From NCBI GenBank assembly GCA_019359175.1, contig JAHHHU010000007.1:124001-188000 (forward strand): 64,000 bases of DNA. The letters run 5' to 3'. This stretch comes from Phormidium tanganyikae FI6-MK23 (GTDB lineage Bacteria > Cyanobacteriota > Cyanobacteriia > Leptolyngbyales > Leptolyngbyaceae). Positions 47,124-55,825 of this stretch are shown piece by piece. A program made the translations under genes and the position numbers. The number at the start of each line of letters is the position of its first letter. The first letter of the stretch is position 1. The notes under the pieces were generated by a model, which made no database searches, had not been told where the DNA came from, and saw nothing but the letters and a program-made list of their open reading frames with translations.

Positions 47124-50093
47124 ATGGTGAGTCAAGCTTTTAACGATCGTTATGAATCTCAAACGCAAGCGATCGCGCGTCAGTTGCTCAGTGCGACCCG
47201 TGAATCGCGATCGTGGTTTGCTCAAGTGCGCGATCAGATGCAGTGGGATGATAAGTTGCTCGGATGGGCAATGGGAAATCCAGGGTTACGGGTGCAGTTG
47301 TTTCGGTTGATTGATTGTTTGCCATCGCTGCGAAGCAAGCCCGAAATTGCGCGACATTTGCAGGAATATATGAGCGATCGGACGGTCGAACTTCCTGCGG
47401 CGTTGAAGAATTTACTCAACTTCGCCAATGCGGAATCGATGCCGGGACAATTGGCGGCATCGACGCTTTCTACTGCGGTCGAAACATTGGCACATAAGTA
47501 CATTGCGGGTGAAAATCTCAAGCAGGTCTTGAAGACGATCGAGCGCTTGAGAAAAGAGAAAATGATGTTTACGGTGGATTTGCTGGGTGAAGCGGTGATC
47601 ACCGAAACCGAGGCGCAATCTTATCTCGATCGCTATTTAGATCTAATGGCGCAATTGACCGAAGCCTCGAAATCCTGGTCAAAAGTTGAGCAAATCGATT
47701 TCGCTGATGGCAAGCCACTTCCGAAAGTTCAGGTTTCCGTCAAGCTTACAGCGTTCTATTCTCAGTTCGATCCGTTGGATGAGGAAGGCAGCAAGGCGCG
47801 GGTTGCCGATCGTGCTAGAACTTTGCTGCGTCGCGCTCAGGAACTTGGTGCAGCCGTTCACTTTGATATGGAGCAGTATGCTTACAAAGATCTGACGCTG
47901 GCAACTTTGAAAGCATTGTTGCTGGAAGACGAGTTTCGATCGCGTTCTGACATTGGAATGACGATTCAAGGTTATCTACGCGATAGCAAAGATGATTTGC
48001 AAGGCTTGGTTGATTGGGCAACGGAGCGTGGAACTCCGGTGACGGTTCGATTGGTCAAAGGGGCTTATTGGGATCAAGAAACGATCAAAGCGGTTCAGAA
48101 AGATTGGGATCAGCCTGTGTTTAACGACAAGGCTGAAACGGATGCGAACTATGAACAGTTAACGGAACTATTGCTCGAAAATCACGAGGTTTTGAATGCA
48201 GCGCTCGGAAGTCACAATGTTCGATCGCAGGCTCATGCGTTAGCGATCGCGAAATCTCTCAACATTCCCAAACACAGAATCGAGTTTCAAACCCTTTACG
48301 GAATGGGTGATAAGTTAGCGAAAGCGATCGTGGATCAAGGCTATCGCGTTCGGGTGTATTGTCCTTATGGCGAACTGATTCCCGGAATGTCGTATCTGAT
48401 TCGTCGATTGTTAGAGAACACGGCAAATAGTTCATTCTTGCGGCAGAATTTAGAAGAAAGACCGATCGAGGAATTGATTACGGCTCCCAAAGTTAGCGAA
48501 CATTCTGAACTGAAGGCTTTGGATAAATTCGAGAATGCCGCAGACACCGATTACTCGAATGATGCAAAGCGCGATCATATTCAATTGACTCTAAAATCAG
48601 TCCGTCAACTGTTCGGCAAAACTTACTTACCGTTGATCGATGGTGAGTTTGTCGAAACAACTGAGAAGATTAGATCCGAGAATCCATCGCGATTTAGTGA
48701 GACGGTTGGCACGATCGGCATGATTAGCATCGAACAAGCCGATCAAGCGATCGAGGCAGCAAAATCCGCCTTTCCCGCCTGGCGACGCACTCCCGCAAAA
48801 GAACGCGCTCAAATCCTTCGCAAAGCTGCCAATCTATTTGAGCAACGGCGCGAAGAGTTAATCGCTTGGATGACTTACGAAGTAGGTAAGCCTGTCAAAG
48901 AAGGCGATGGAGAAGTTTCCGAAGCGATCGACTTCTGTAACTATTACGCCGATGAAATGGAAAGACTCGATCGAGGAGTTGACTACGATTTTCCCGGTGA
49001 AACGAACCATTATCGCTATCATCCACGAGGCATTGTATTAGTCATTTCTCCTTGGAACTTCCCCTTAGCAATTCCGGTTGGAATGACGGTTGCAGCCTTA
49101 GTAACTGGGAACTGTACCTTATTCAAACCTGCCGAAACTTCCTCAGTGATTGCGGCGAAGATTGCAGAGGTTCTCATCGAAGCAGGAATTCCGCGCGGCG
49201 TGTTTCAATTCATTCCCGGTGAAGGTCATACCGTCGGCGCACACTTGGTTAAACATCGTGATGTACACATGATTGTGTTTACCGGATCGCAAGCTGTAGG
49301 ATGTCAAATCTACAAGGATGCAGCCGTTCTACAACCAGGACAGAAACATCTCAAGCGAGTTGTGGCTGAAATGGGTGGTAAGAATGCGATCGTCATTGAT
49401 GAAAGTGCAGACTTAGATCAAGCCGTTCAAGGAGTTGTGCAATCGGCTTTTGGGTTTAGTGGGCAGAAATGTTCGGCTTGTTCTAAAGCGATCGTACTTG
49501 AACCCGTGTACGAAACCTTCTTATCGCGGTTGGTCGAGGCAACTCGATCGCTCAACATCGGAGAAGCGGAATTACCGAGTACAAAAGTTGGACCTGTAAT
49601 TGATGGTGAAGCTCAACAGCGGATTCAGGACTACATCGAGAAAGGACGAACTGAGGCGGAAGTTGCGATTGAGCTTCCCACTCCTGAAGGTGGTTACTAT
49701 GTCGCTCCAGTGATTTTCACAAATGTTCAAGTCGATGCCAAAATTGCCCAAGAAGAGATTTTTGGGCCAGTTTTAGCAGTGATGCGGGCGACCTCGTTTC
49801 AAGAAGCTTTAGAGTTAGCAAACGGAACGCCTTACGCTTTAACAGGTGGATTGTATTCGCGTACTCCATCACACATTGAGCAAGCACAGGCAGAATTTGA
49901 GGTCGGTAATCTGTACATCAATCGGGGAATTACGGGCGCGATCGTGGCGCGTCAACCGTTCGGAGGCTTTAAGCTTTCGGGGGTGGGTTCTAAGGCGGGT
50001 GGAGTCGATTATCTCCTTCAGTTCCTTGAACCGCGTGTGGTGACGGAGAATGTCCAGCGTCAGGGATTTGCACCGATCGAGGGTGCAGAGTAA
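47124..50093 (+). CDS. putA: Bifunctional proline dehydrogenase / P5C dehydrogenase (PutA)
   Basis: 989 residues converting proline to glutamate in two steps. Residues about 30-440 form the FAD-dependent proline dehydrogenase barrel (VSVKLTAFYSQFDPLDEEG, GMTIQGYLRDS, VTVRLVKGAYWDQE, YRVRVYCPYGELIPGMSYLI, RRLLENTANSSFL). About 490-989 is the aldehyde dehydrogenase: ISPWNFPLAIP, FTGSQAVG, VAEMGGKNAIVIDE (catalytic Glu region), SGQKCSACSK with Cys783, and EEIFGPVLAVM. It lacks the DNA-binding domain of enterobacterial PutA, so it is not its own repressor. A CRP-type site lies upstream. Confidence 0.96.
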   Translation: MVSQAFNDRYESQTQAIARQLLSATRESRSWFAQVRDQMQWDDKLLGWAMGNPGLRVQLFRLIDCLPSLRSKPEIARHLQEYMSDRTVELPAALKNLLNFANAESMPGQLAASTLSTAVETLAHKYIAGENLKQVLKTIERLRKEKMMFTVDLLGEAVITETEAQSYLDRYLDLMAQLTEASKSWSKVEQIDFADGKPLPKVQVSVKLTAFYSQFDPLDEEGSKARVADRARTLLRRAQELGAAVHFDMEQYAYKDLTLATLKALLLEDEFRSRSDIGMTIQGYLRDSKDDLQGLVDWATERGTPVTVRLVKGAYWDQETIKAVQKDWDQPVFNDKAETDANYEQLTELLLENHEVLNAALGSHNVRSQAHALAIAKSLNIPKHRIEFQTLYGMGDKLAKAIVDQGYRVRVYCPYGELIPGMSYLIRRLLENTANSSFLRQNLEERPIEELITAPKVSEHSELKALDKFENAADTDYSNDAKRDHIQLTLKSVRQLFGKTYLPLIDGEFVETTEKIRSENPSRFSETVGTIGMISIEQADQAIEAAKSAFPAWRRTPAKERAQILRKAANLFEQRREELIAWMTYEVGKPVKEGDGEVSEAIDFCNYYADEMERLDRGVDYDFPGETNHYRYHPRGIVLVISPWNFPLAIPVGMTVAALVTGNCTLFKPAETSSVIAAKIAEVLIEAGIPRGVFQFIPGEGHTVGAHLVKHRDVHMIVFTGSQAVGCQIYKDAAVLQPGQKHLKRVVAEMGGKNAIVIDESADLDQAVQGVVQSAFGFSGQKCSACSKAIVLEPVYETFLSRLVEATRSLNIGEAELPSTKVGPVIDGEAQQRIQDYIEKGRTEAEVAIELPTPEGGYYVAPVIFTNVQVDAKIAQEEIFGPVLAVMRATSFQEALELANGTPYALTGGLYSRTPSHIEQAQAEFEVGNLYINRGITGAIVARQPFGGFKLSGVGSKAGGVDYLLQFLEPRVVTENVQRQGFAPIEGAE

Positions 50094-50161
50094 CTTCCTA
50101 AGAGGTGTTTTAAAGGTACGAAAAGATATCCCGCTTACGTTTCAGCCCCGACTTCCAGTCC

Positions 50162-50362
50162 CTACCGTGTACACACAAGTCGATCGTCGCTTCGTTTCAG
50201 TCGGCTTCAACCCCCTAAGTCCCCCAAACTTGGGGGACTTAGAACGATAGAGATTTCTTGAAATTCTGGAACTTTCTTGTCTCAAAGTCCCTCAGAATGG
50301 GGGATTTAGGGGGCGAGAAATCTGGGCAATGACAGATCAAGAGACTGGTGTGTACATGGTAG
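50162..50362. mobile_element. 201-bp MITE with terminal inverted repeats and 11-bp target duplication
   Basis: The ends are CTACCGTGTACACACAAGTC (50162-50181) and, inverted, CTACCATGTACACACCAGTC (50343-50362): 18 of 20 positions match. Perfect direct repeats ACTTCCAGTCC abut both ends (50151-50161 and 50363-50373). Inside lies a long palindromic unit (50211-50314: CCCCCTAAGTCCCCC to GGGGGATTTAGGGGGC) shared with 8023-8102. There is no coding capacity, so it depends on a transposase elsewhere. It sits between the convergent putA and permease genes. Confidence 0.85.
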
Positions 50363-50416
50363 ACTTCCAGTCCGGGGGCGGGTCATGCAGTGAACGACTA
50401 CTTTTTTAAACATTCG

Positions 50417-50443
50417 ATAGGCAGAGCATATTGCCCTGCCTAT
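50417..50443 (-). terminator. Hairpin at the end of the permease gene
   Basis: ATAGGCAG and CTGCCTAT form an 8-bp perfect stem with an 11-nt loop immediately past the stop of the minus-strand permease gene. No U-tract follows. Confidence 0.5.
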
Positions 50444-52080
50444 TATTGTTTCTCCATCTGCCAACTGAGAAGAATCACAGGGATCAACCCCACAAGCACG
50501 ATCGCTAATGCTGATCCAGAAGCTTCTGCCAACCGCTCATCCGATGCAAGATTGTAAACATGAACTGCTAACGTATCAAAGTTAAACGGTCGAATAATCA
50601 AAGTTGCCGATAGCTCTTTCATCACATCGACAAACACTAAAATCGCAGCCGCTAAAACTCCTTTCCACAGCAGCGGAATGTGAATGCGAAACAATGTATT
50701 CGTTGCCCCAAATCCCAAACTCCGAGAAGCATCATCCAAACTCGGTTTAATGTTCATCAAGCTTGCTTCGATGCTATTGAATGACAAAGCTAAGAACCTG
50801 ACCAAATAAGCAAAAATCAGCGCAAAGATTGTTCCACTCAATAGCAATCCTGTTGAGATGTTGAACGTCGATCTCATCCAACTATCGATCGCATTATCAA
50901 ATAATCCAAACGGCACTAAAATCCCAACCGCAATCACCGATCCCGGCACTGCATAACCCATTGAAGCAACGTAAGTCGCGACTCGCATTGTGATCGATCG
51001 ATTCAATCGCAATCCATACGCCAAGATAATCCCAATGACGATCGCCGCCCCCGCCGCCAGCCCCGACACAATCAAGCTATTGCTAGCAAAGTTCCAAAAT
51101 CGTTGATCAAACACTTCATCCCAGTTGTCCAGTGTCATCTTCAACAAGAAACCTCCAGGCAAAAAGAAGCCGAGCAGCAATGGAACAATGCAGAGTAGTA
51201 AAGCCGCGATCGCTCTAATTCCCCGAAGCTGATATTTCTGAAAAGACTGTGAACCGCTCGATTGATAGTACTTCCCTCGTCCGCGCGAAAACTGCTCCAA
51301 CAAAATCAAAGCAAAAATAAATATCAATAAGCATGCAGCTAACTGAGTTGCAGCCAGTCTTTCCCCCATTCCAAACCAAGTGCGATAAATCCCAGTCGTA
51401 AACGTACTCACTTCAAAAAACTGAACCGTTGCATAGTCATTGAGTGTCTCCATCAATGCGAGAGACAATCCCGCCACGATCGCTGGACGCGCCAACGGTA
51501 ACGCGATTTTTCTAAAACTCTGCCAAGGACTACATCCCAAACTCCGACTCGCTTCGAGCGTACAAACCGACTGAGATAAAAACGCCGATCGAGCTAATAA
51601 ATACACATACGGATACAGCACCAACACCAACATTAACGCCGCACCCCAGAGCGATCGTACATTTGGAAACCAATAATCCTGCAATGTTTTCCAACCAAAC
51701 CACGATCGTAAACTCGTCTGCACAATGCCATAAAAATCGAGCAAGTCGGTGTAGGTATACGCCAGGATGTAAGCGGGAGCGGCTAACGGCAACAATAACG
51801 CCCAAGTTAAGATCCGACTTCCCGGAAAACGGCACATTGTCACGAGCCAAGCTGCTCCGGTTCCAATCAGTGTGACTCCAAGCCCAACCCAAAGCATTAA
51901 TAACAGTGAATTAATCACATAAGTTGATAGCACTGTTTCGGCTAAATGCTGCCAGATCGATCGCGCATCTGCAAACAATCCGCTCAACACTACGACGATC
52001 GGTAACGCAATTAATCCAGCGATCGCAATCACTACGATCGTCCAACCACTCAGCGCCGTTTTTTCCCGTGAAATCTGCAT
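50443..52080 (-). CDS. Iron-type ABC transporter permease (FbpB/FutB-like)
   Basis: A 545-residue integral membrane protein with about 12 helices and two tandem permease modules, each with an EAA-type loop: EASRSLGCSPWQSFRKIALP and DASRSLGFGATNTLFRIHIP. This fused two-module form is characteristic of ferric-iron (Fbp/Fut/Sfu) permeases. A ribosome-binding site TAGAGGA precedes the ATG. It is divergent from the ATPase gene across 85 bp. The periplasmic binding protein is not in the window. Specificity for iron is inferred from family. Confidence 0.88.
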   Translation of the reverse strand: MQISREKTALSGWTIVVIAIAGLIALPIVVVLSGLFADARSIWQHLAETVLSTYVINSLLLMLWVGLGVTLIGTGAAWLVTMCRFPGSRILTWALLLPLAAPAYILAYTYTDLLDFYGIVQTSLRSWFGWKTLQDYWFPNVRSLWGAALMLVLVLYPYVYLLARSAFLSQSVCTLEASRSLGCSPWQSFRKIALPLARPAIVAGLSLALMETLNDYATVQFFEVSTFTTGIYRTWFGMGERLAATQLAACLLIFIFALILLEQFSRGRGKYYQSSGSQSFQKYQLRGIRAIAALLLCIVPLLLGFFLPGGFLLKMTLDNWDEVFDQRFWNFASNSLIVSGLAAGAAIVIGIILAYGLRLNRSITMRVATYVASMGYAVPGSVIAVGILVPFGLFDNAIDSWMRSTFNISTGLLLSGTIFALIFAYLVRFLALSFNSIEASLMNIKPSLDDASRSLGFGATNTLFRIHIPLLWKGVLAAAILVFVDVMKELSATLIIRPFNFDTLAVHVYNLASDERLAEASGSALAIVLVGLIPVILLSWQMEKQ

Positions 52081-52165
52081 ATCCTCTAAACAAATCTTCT
52101 AAACTACTTTACTGTGGTTCCAAAATTGTTGATGATAAGTGTCAATAAGCTTGAAACGATAAAAA

Positions 52166-53233
52166 ATGTTTGAATCCATTCTCCTGCAACTCGATCGCGT
52201 TTCAAAACAATTTTCTGACACACCCGTTGTCGATGCGGTGTCGCTAAAACTGCGGCAAGGAGAACTTTTGAGTTTATTAGGGGCTTCTGGCTGTGGGAAA
52301 ACGACGTTACTGCGATTGATTGCCGGATTCGAGCGACCCCAATCGGGAACGATTGAGCTTGCAGGTCAAGAAGTTGCAGGTGCGAATCGGTGGCTGCCTC
52401 CAGAGCAGCGTGATATCGGCATGGTGTTTCAGGACTATGCGCTGTTTCCGCATTTGACCGTGGCGCAGAATGTCGGTTTTGGATTAAAAAAGTCTCAGCG
52501 TAAACGATCGAGTTATCCCCCTCAGCAGGCGAAAAAAACGATTGCAGACGCGATCGCGCAAGTAGGATTATCAGGCTTAGAAAAGCGCTATCCCCACGAA
52601 CTATCAGGCGGTCAACAGCAACGAGTCGCACTCGCGAGAGCTTTAGCCCCTCAACCTGCTCTGATTCTGCTCGACGAACCTTTAAGTAACTTAGATGTGC
52701 AAGTACGATCGCATCTTCGCCAAGAAATTCGATCGATTCTAAAAACAACGGGATCGACTGCGATTTTCGTCACTCACGACCAAGAAGAAGCTCTATCGAT
52801 TTCCGATCGTGTTGCCGTGATGAACCAAGGCAGACTTGAACAATTAGCTACTCCTGAAAGACTTTACAATGACCCTGCGACTCGATACGTGGCTGAGTTC
52901 GTGACGCAAGGAAATTTCCTACCCGCAACCTATGATGGTAAAGGCTGGAAAACTGCGATCGGAACATTCATTCTCGATCACATCCGCGATCCAATCTCAG
53001 ATGATGCAAACCTGATGATCCGACAGCAAGATATTCGATTAGAACCTGATGAAAAAGGCACGATCGTAGTCGTCGATCGACAGCTTCTAGGACGAGATCA
53101 TCGATATTGCATCCAGACCAGTTTAGGAACTCGATTGCAGGTGTTAAGCGCGATGAACCCCGTTCTAGACATCGGAACACGAGTGAGAATCAGAGTGAAT
53201 TTATCGACTGTGCGAATCTTCTTCAACGACTAA
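52166..53233 (+). CDS. ABC transporter ATP-binding protein (FbpC/FutC-like)
   Basis: A 355-residue importer ATPase. Walker A is LLGASGCGKTTLLRLIAGF, the Q-loop VFQDYALFPHLTV, the signature LSGGQQQRVALARAL, Walker B LILLDEPLSNLD and the H-loop FVTHDQEEAL. A C-terminal TOBE domain (MIRQQDIRLEPDEKGTIVVV) supports a regulatory or substrate-sensing role. It pairs with the divergent permease. The 85-bp gap contains GATGATAAGTGTCAATAA, only loosely like a Fur box. Its 3' end overlaps the convergent gene by 11 nt. Confidence 0.92.
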   Translation: MFESILLQLDRVSKQFSDTPVVDAVSLKLRQGELLSLLGASGCGKTTLLRLIAGFERPQSGTIELAGQEVAGANRWLPPEQRDIGMVFQDYALFPHLTVAQNVGFGLKKSQRKRSSYPPQQAKKTIADAIAQVGLSGLEKRYPHELSGGQQQRVALARALAPQPALILLDEPLSNLDVQVRSHLRQEIRSILKTTGSTAIFVTHDQEEALSISDRVAVMNQGRLEQLATPERLYNDPATRYVAEFVTQGNFLPATYDGKGWKTAIGTFILDHIRDPISDDANLMIRQQDIRLEPDEKGTIVVVDRQLLGRDHRYCIQTSLGTRLQVLSAMNPVLDIGTRVRIRVNLSTVRIFFND

Positions 53234-53897
53234 GAGACTTGAGCAGATCAAAGTTTTTTTGCCATTTCTGCTGTTGTTGTGGCGTTAGAATTTGCGCGAT
53301 CGTGTCGCTATACTGATTCAAAGGTTGCGACAGAGCTTGATTCAGTCGTCCTGCTTGTAAGTCCGACTGGAGTTGTTGCATCAACTGTGGATTGTTTTGC
53401 AACTGTTGAACTATTTCGGTCTGCATTTCGCGACGTGCTTTCTGAATTTGAGCCGTTTGCTCAGTCGTTAGCTTGATGCCTTTGAACTCATCTGGAAGCG
53501 CTTTCGATTGCTGTGTGGCTTCTCCAGTCATCGCTTCGCGTAGTGCATCAATCACAATTTGCTTCAGATGGTCACGCTGTTCGTTTGTTTTTTGCTGAAT
53601 GAAACCTTCGATCGCGCTTTTCGAGTCTTTCACCTTAGCATCCGCCTGACCGGAAAGCTGTTTAAGCAATTGAGCCGCGTTGGATTGCTCTAGTTGATCA
53701 GTCAGTTCTTGCGATCGACTTTGCTGAGTAACCGCTTTCTGAATTGGTTTTATCGTTGAAACGGGTTCCGTCTTTACGGGCGGAGACTGAAATAGAGCAA
53801 TCCCACGCGGCGATTGTGTCAATGCAACCGCCGCCCCAACGATGCCCGAAACCATCAACGCCAACGAAATCAGCACCCTACCTTTGTTCGGATTCAT
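53223..53897 (-). CDS. Exported Gln-rich helical protein, Spy/CpxP-like
   Basis: 224 residues from ATG 53897 (MNPNKGRVLISLALMVSGIV, signal anchor). The remainder is almost entirely helical and Gln-rich: LTDQLEQSNAAQLLKQLSGQ, then IKLTTEQTAQIQKARREMQT with the LTxEQ pattern of Spy/CpxP periplasmic chaperones, and a second copy-like ILTPQQQQKWQKNFDLL. A periplasmic chaperone or envelope-stress role is possible; similarity is at motif level only. Confidence 0.65.
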   Translation of the reverse strand: MNPNKGRVLISLALMVSGIVGAAVALTQSPRGIALFQSPPVKTEPVSTIKPIQKAVTQQSRSQELTDQLEQSNAAQLLKQLSGQADAKVKDSKSAIEGFIQQKTNEQRDHLKQIVIDALREAMTGEATQQSKALPDEFKGIKLTTEQTAQIQKARREMQTEIVQQLQNNPQLMQQLQSDLQAGRLNQALSQPLNQYSDTIAQILTPQQQQKWQKNFDLLKSLSR

Positions 53898-54003
53898 CGC
53901 CCTTTCCCAATTCACTACAGATAGGATTCACCTCGATCGCTCAATTTTCCAAATCTGCAACAAAAGAAATTACACTTGTTCAGATAGATTGAGAGCAAGC
54001 GGT

Positions 54004-54867
54004 ATGCGGCGCGATCCGATTTTTTATCAAATGTTTCAGCGCTCTCCTGCGTTACTGTTCGACTTAATTGGCGATCGACCTGCGAACGCGGATGACTATC
54101 GCTTTGATTCAGTGGCGGTAAAGGAACCAAGATTCGAGATCGATGGCGTGTTTTTGCCACCAGAGTCAGAACCGGGAGTCGTATATTTTTGCGAGGTGCA
54201 GTTTCAAAAAGACCCAGAACTGTACGAGCGTTTATTCGGTGAATCGTTGTTGTACTTTTACCGAAATAGTTCTCGATTTTCGGATTGGCAAGCGGTAGTC
54301 ATTTACCCTTCGCGGAGTACGGAACAGGATAAGGTTTATCCACATCGATCTCTGTTGAATGGCGAACAAGTGCATCGAATTTATCTGGATGAATTGGGCG
54401 ATGTACGATCGTTACCTGTGACGGTCGCTGCGGCAGTGTTGACTATTGTAGAAGAGGAGGAAGCTCCAGAGGTAGCACGGTCTTTGCTAGCAAGAACTGA
54501 GCAGGAACTGACCGAGCGAGAAAGGGCAGATCTCATCGACATTGTGACCTCTATAATGGTGTACAAGTTCGCCAACTTAAGTCGATCGGAGATTCGAGCA
54601 ATGTTAGGACTGAATTTGACCGAAGAACCGCGTGCCATTCGGGAAGCTAAGGAAGAAGGACGACAAGAGGGACGACAAGAGGGACGACAAGAGGGAGAGA
54701 AATCGCTGATCCTCCGTCTACTTGTAAAGAAGGTAGGGGAATTAGATCAATCGATGCGCGATCGCGTTTCTAATCTACCCTCTGAACAACTCGAAGATCT
54801 CAGCAATGTCTTGTTAGACTTCACCAAGCTGGCTGATCTAGAAGATTGGTTTACAGATCATGAATAG
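54004..54867 (+). CDS. Rpn family nuclease (DUF2887/DUF4351)
   Basis: 287 residues from ATG 54004 (MRRDPIFYQMFQRSPALLFD); the frame is open back to 53842 but nothing resembles the family. The N-terminal part is a PD-(D/E)XK-like DUF2887 domain (YRFDSVAVKEPRFEIDGVFL, VYFCEVQFQKD). A central low-complexity hinge of EGRQ units (12-bp repeats GGACGACAAGAG, 54658-54693) joins a C-terminal DUF4351 domain (LILRLLVKKVGELDQSMRDR). These Rpn relatives are numerous in cyanobacteria; recombination-promoting nuclease activity is known for E. coli Rpn proteins and inferred here. Confidence 0.88.
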   Translation: MRRDPIFYQMFQRSPALLFDLIGDRPANADDYRFDSVAVKEPRFEIDGVFLPPESEPGVVYFCEVQFQKDPELYERLFGESLLYFYRNSSRFSDWQAVVIYPSRSTEQDKVYPHRSLLNGEQVHRIYLDELGDVRSLPVTVAAAVLTIVEEEEAPEVARSLLARTEQELTERERADLIDIVTSIMVYKFANLSRSEIRAMLGLNLTEEPRAIREAKEEGRQEGRQEGRQEGEKSLILRLLVKKVGELDQSMRDRVSNLPSEQLEDLSNVLLDFTKLADLEDWFTDHE

Positions 54868-54971
54868 CGAGATCGCAGCATCATAGTTTTTCCGACAGTT
54901 TGGAAAGCCGTTGAGGGTTAAACTCTCTTAAGTGCATCTGCATAGCGTTAAACCCTCTAATCTGCGATTCT

Positions 54972-55814
54972 GTGCTGTATCAAATTTCCCACTCCACAAT
55001 TTATACTTACAGTGATGCTGTGTCTCTACAACCGCATCTGATTCGATTGCGACCGCGATCGGATGGTTGGCAAACACTCAAAATGTTCTCGCTGCAAGTC
55101 ACACCCCTCCCGATCGCACAATCCGATCTGACCGACCTTGATGGCAATACCTTGATCAAAGTTTGGTTTTCATCTGAGCTAACAAAGTCGCTCAATGTTC
55201 AAATTCTTTCGCAAACTTTGACGCATCAATCGAATCCCTATAACTATCTACTAGAACCTTGGTCGATCGCACTTCCGATCGACTATCCGACTTCGCTATT
55301 TAAACAACTCCAACCCTATCTTGGCTCAACCGATGGCGTCGCACTTCAACTCGCTTATGAAATTGCGGAACGATCACAGAACAATGTGACTCAGTTTTTA
55401 AACGAACTAACAGAGCAAATCTACACAAGCTGCCAATATGTGATTCGGGAAACTGGAAATCCTTATCCGCCTGGACTCACTTGGACACAGAAACAAGGAT
55501 CTTGTCGAGATCTAACGGTGCTATTTGTCGAAGTCTGTCGCGCGATCGGACTTGCTGCAAGATTTGTCAGCGGCTATCAAGAAGGAGATCCAGAACATCC
55601 CGATCGCTCTCTTCATGCGTGGGCTGAGGTCTATCTACCAGGTGCAGGTTGGCGAGGATATGACCCTACACACGGGTTAGCAGTCAGTGATCGACATATT
55701 GCGCTTGCTGCAAGTGCGATTCCAGAGTATGCGGCTCCAATTGTGGGAAAGGTCACGCGATCGGGAGGTGTACAATCTATAATGAACTATACCTTACAGA
55801 TTCAAAGACTTTGA
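54972..55814 (+). CDS. Transglutaminase-like cysteine protease family protein
   Basis: 280 residues from a GTG start. The N-terminal bacterial transglutaminase-like domain (LYQISHSTIYTYSDAVSLQP) is followed by the core with Cys in KQGSCRDLTVLFVEVCRAIG, His in LHAWAEVYLPGAGW and Asp in RGYDPTHGL, a full catalytic triad. Such proteins cluster with the Anbu protease, an alpha-E helical protein and an ATP-grasp enzyme. Here the Anbu gene lies 11 nt away in convergent orientation and the other two partners are absent from the window. Confidence 0.9.
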   Translation: MLYQISHSTIYTYSDAVSLQPHLIRLRPRSDGWQTLKMFSLQVTPLPIAQSDLTDLDGNTLIKVWFSSELTKSLNVQILSQTLTHQSNPYNYLLEPWSIALPIDYPTSLFKQLQPYLGSTDGVALQLAYEIAERSQNNVTQFLNELTEQIYTSCQYVIRETGNPYPPGLTWTQKQGSCRDLTVLFVEVCRAIGLAARFVSGYQEGDPEHPDRSLHAWAEVYLPGAGWRGYDPTHGLAVSDRHIALAASAIPEYAAPIVGKVTRSGGVQSIMNYTLQIQRL

Positions 55815-55825
55815 GATCTGCCGTT

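Noticed and set aside
52130-52150. Fur box between the divergent ABC transporter genes
   Set aside because: Only about half of the consensus positions fit; kept as a comment in the gene entries and not as a site.
54912-54957. GAGGGTTAAA and TTAAACCCTC as an inverted repeat before the transglutaminase gene
   Set aside because: There is a mismatch in the arms and a 27-nt loop, and no link to a known regulator; too weak to call.
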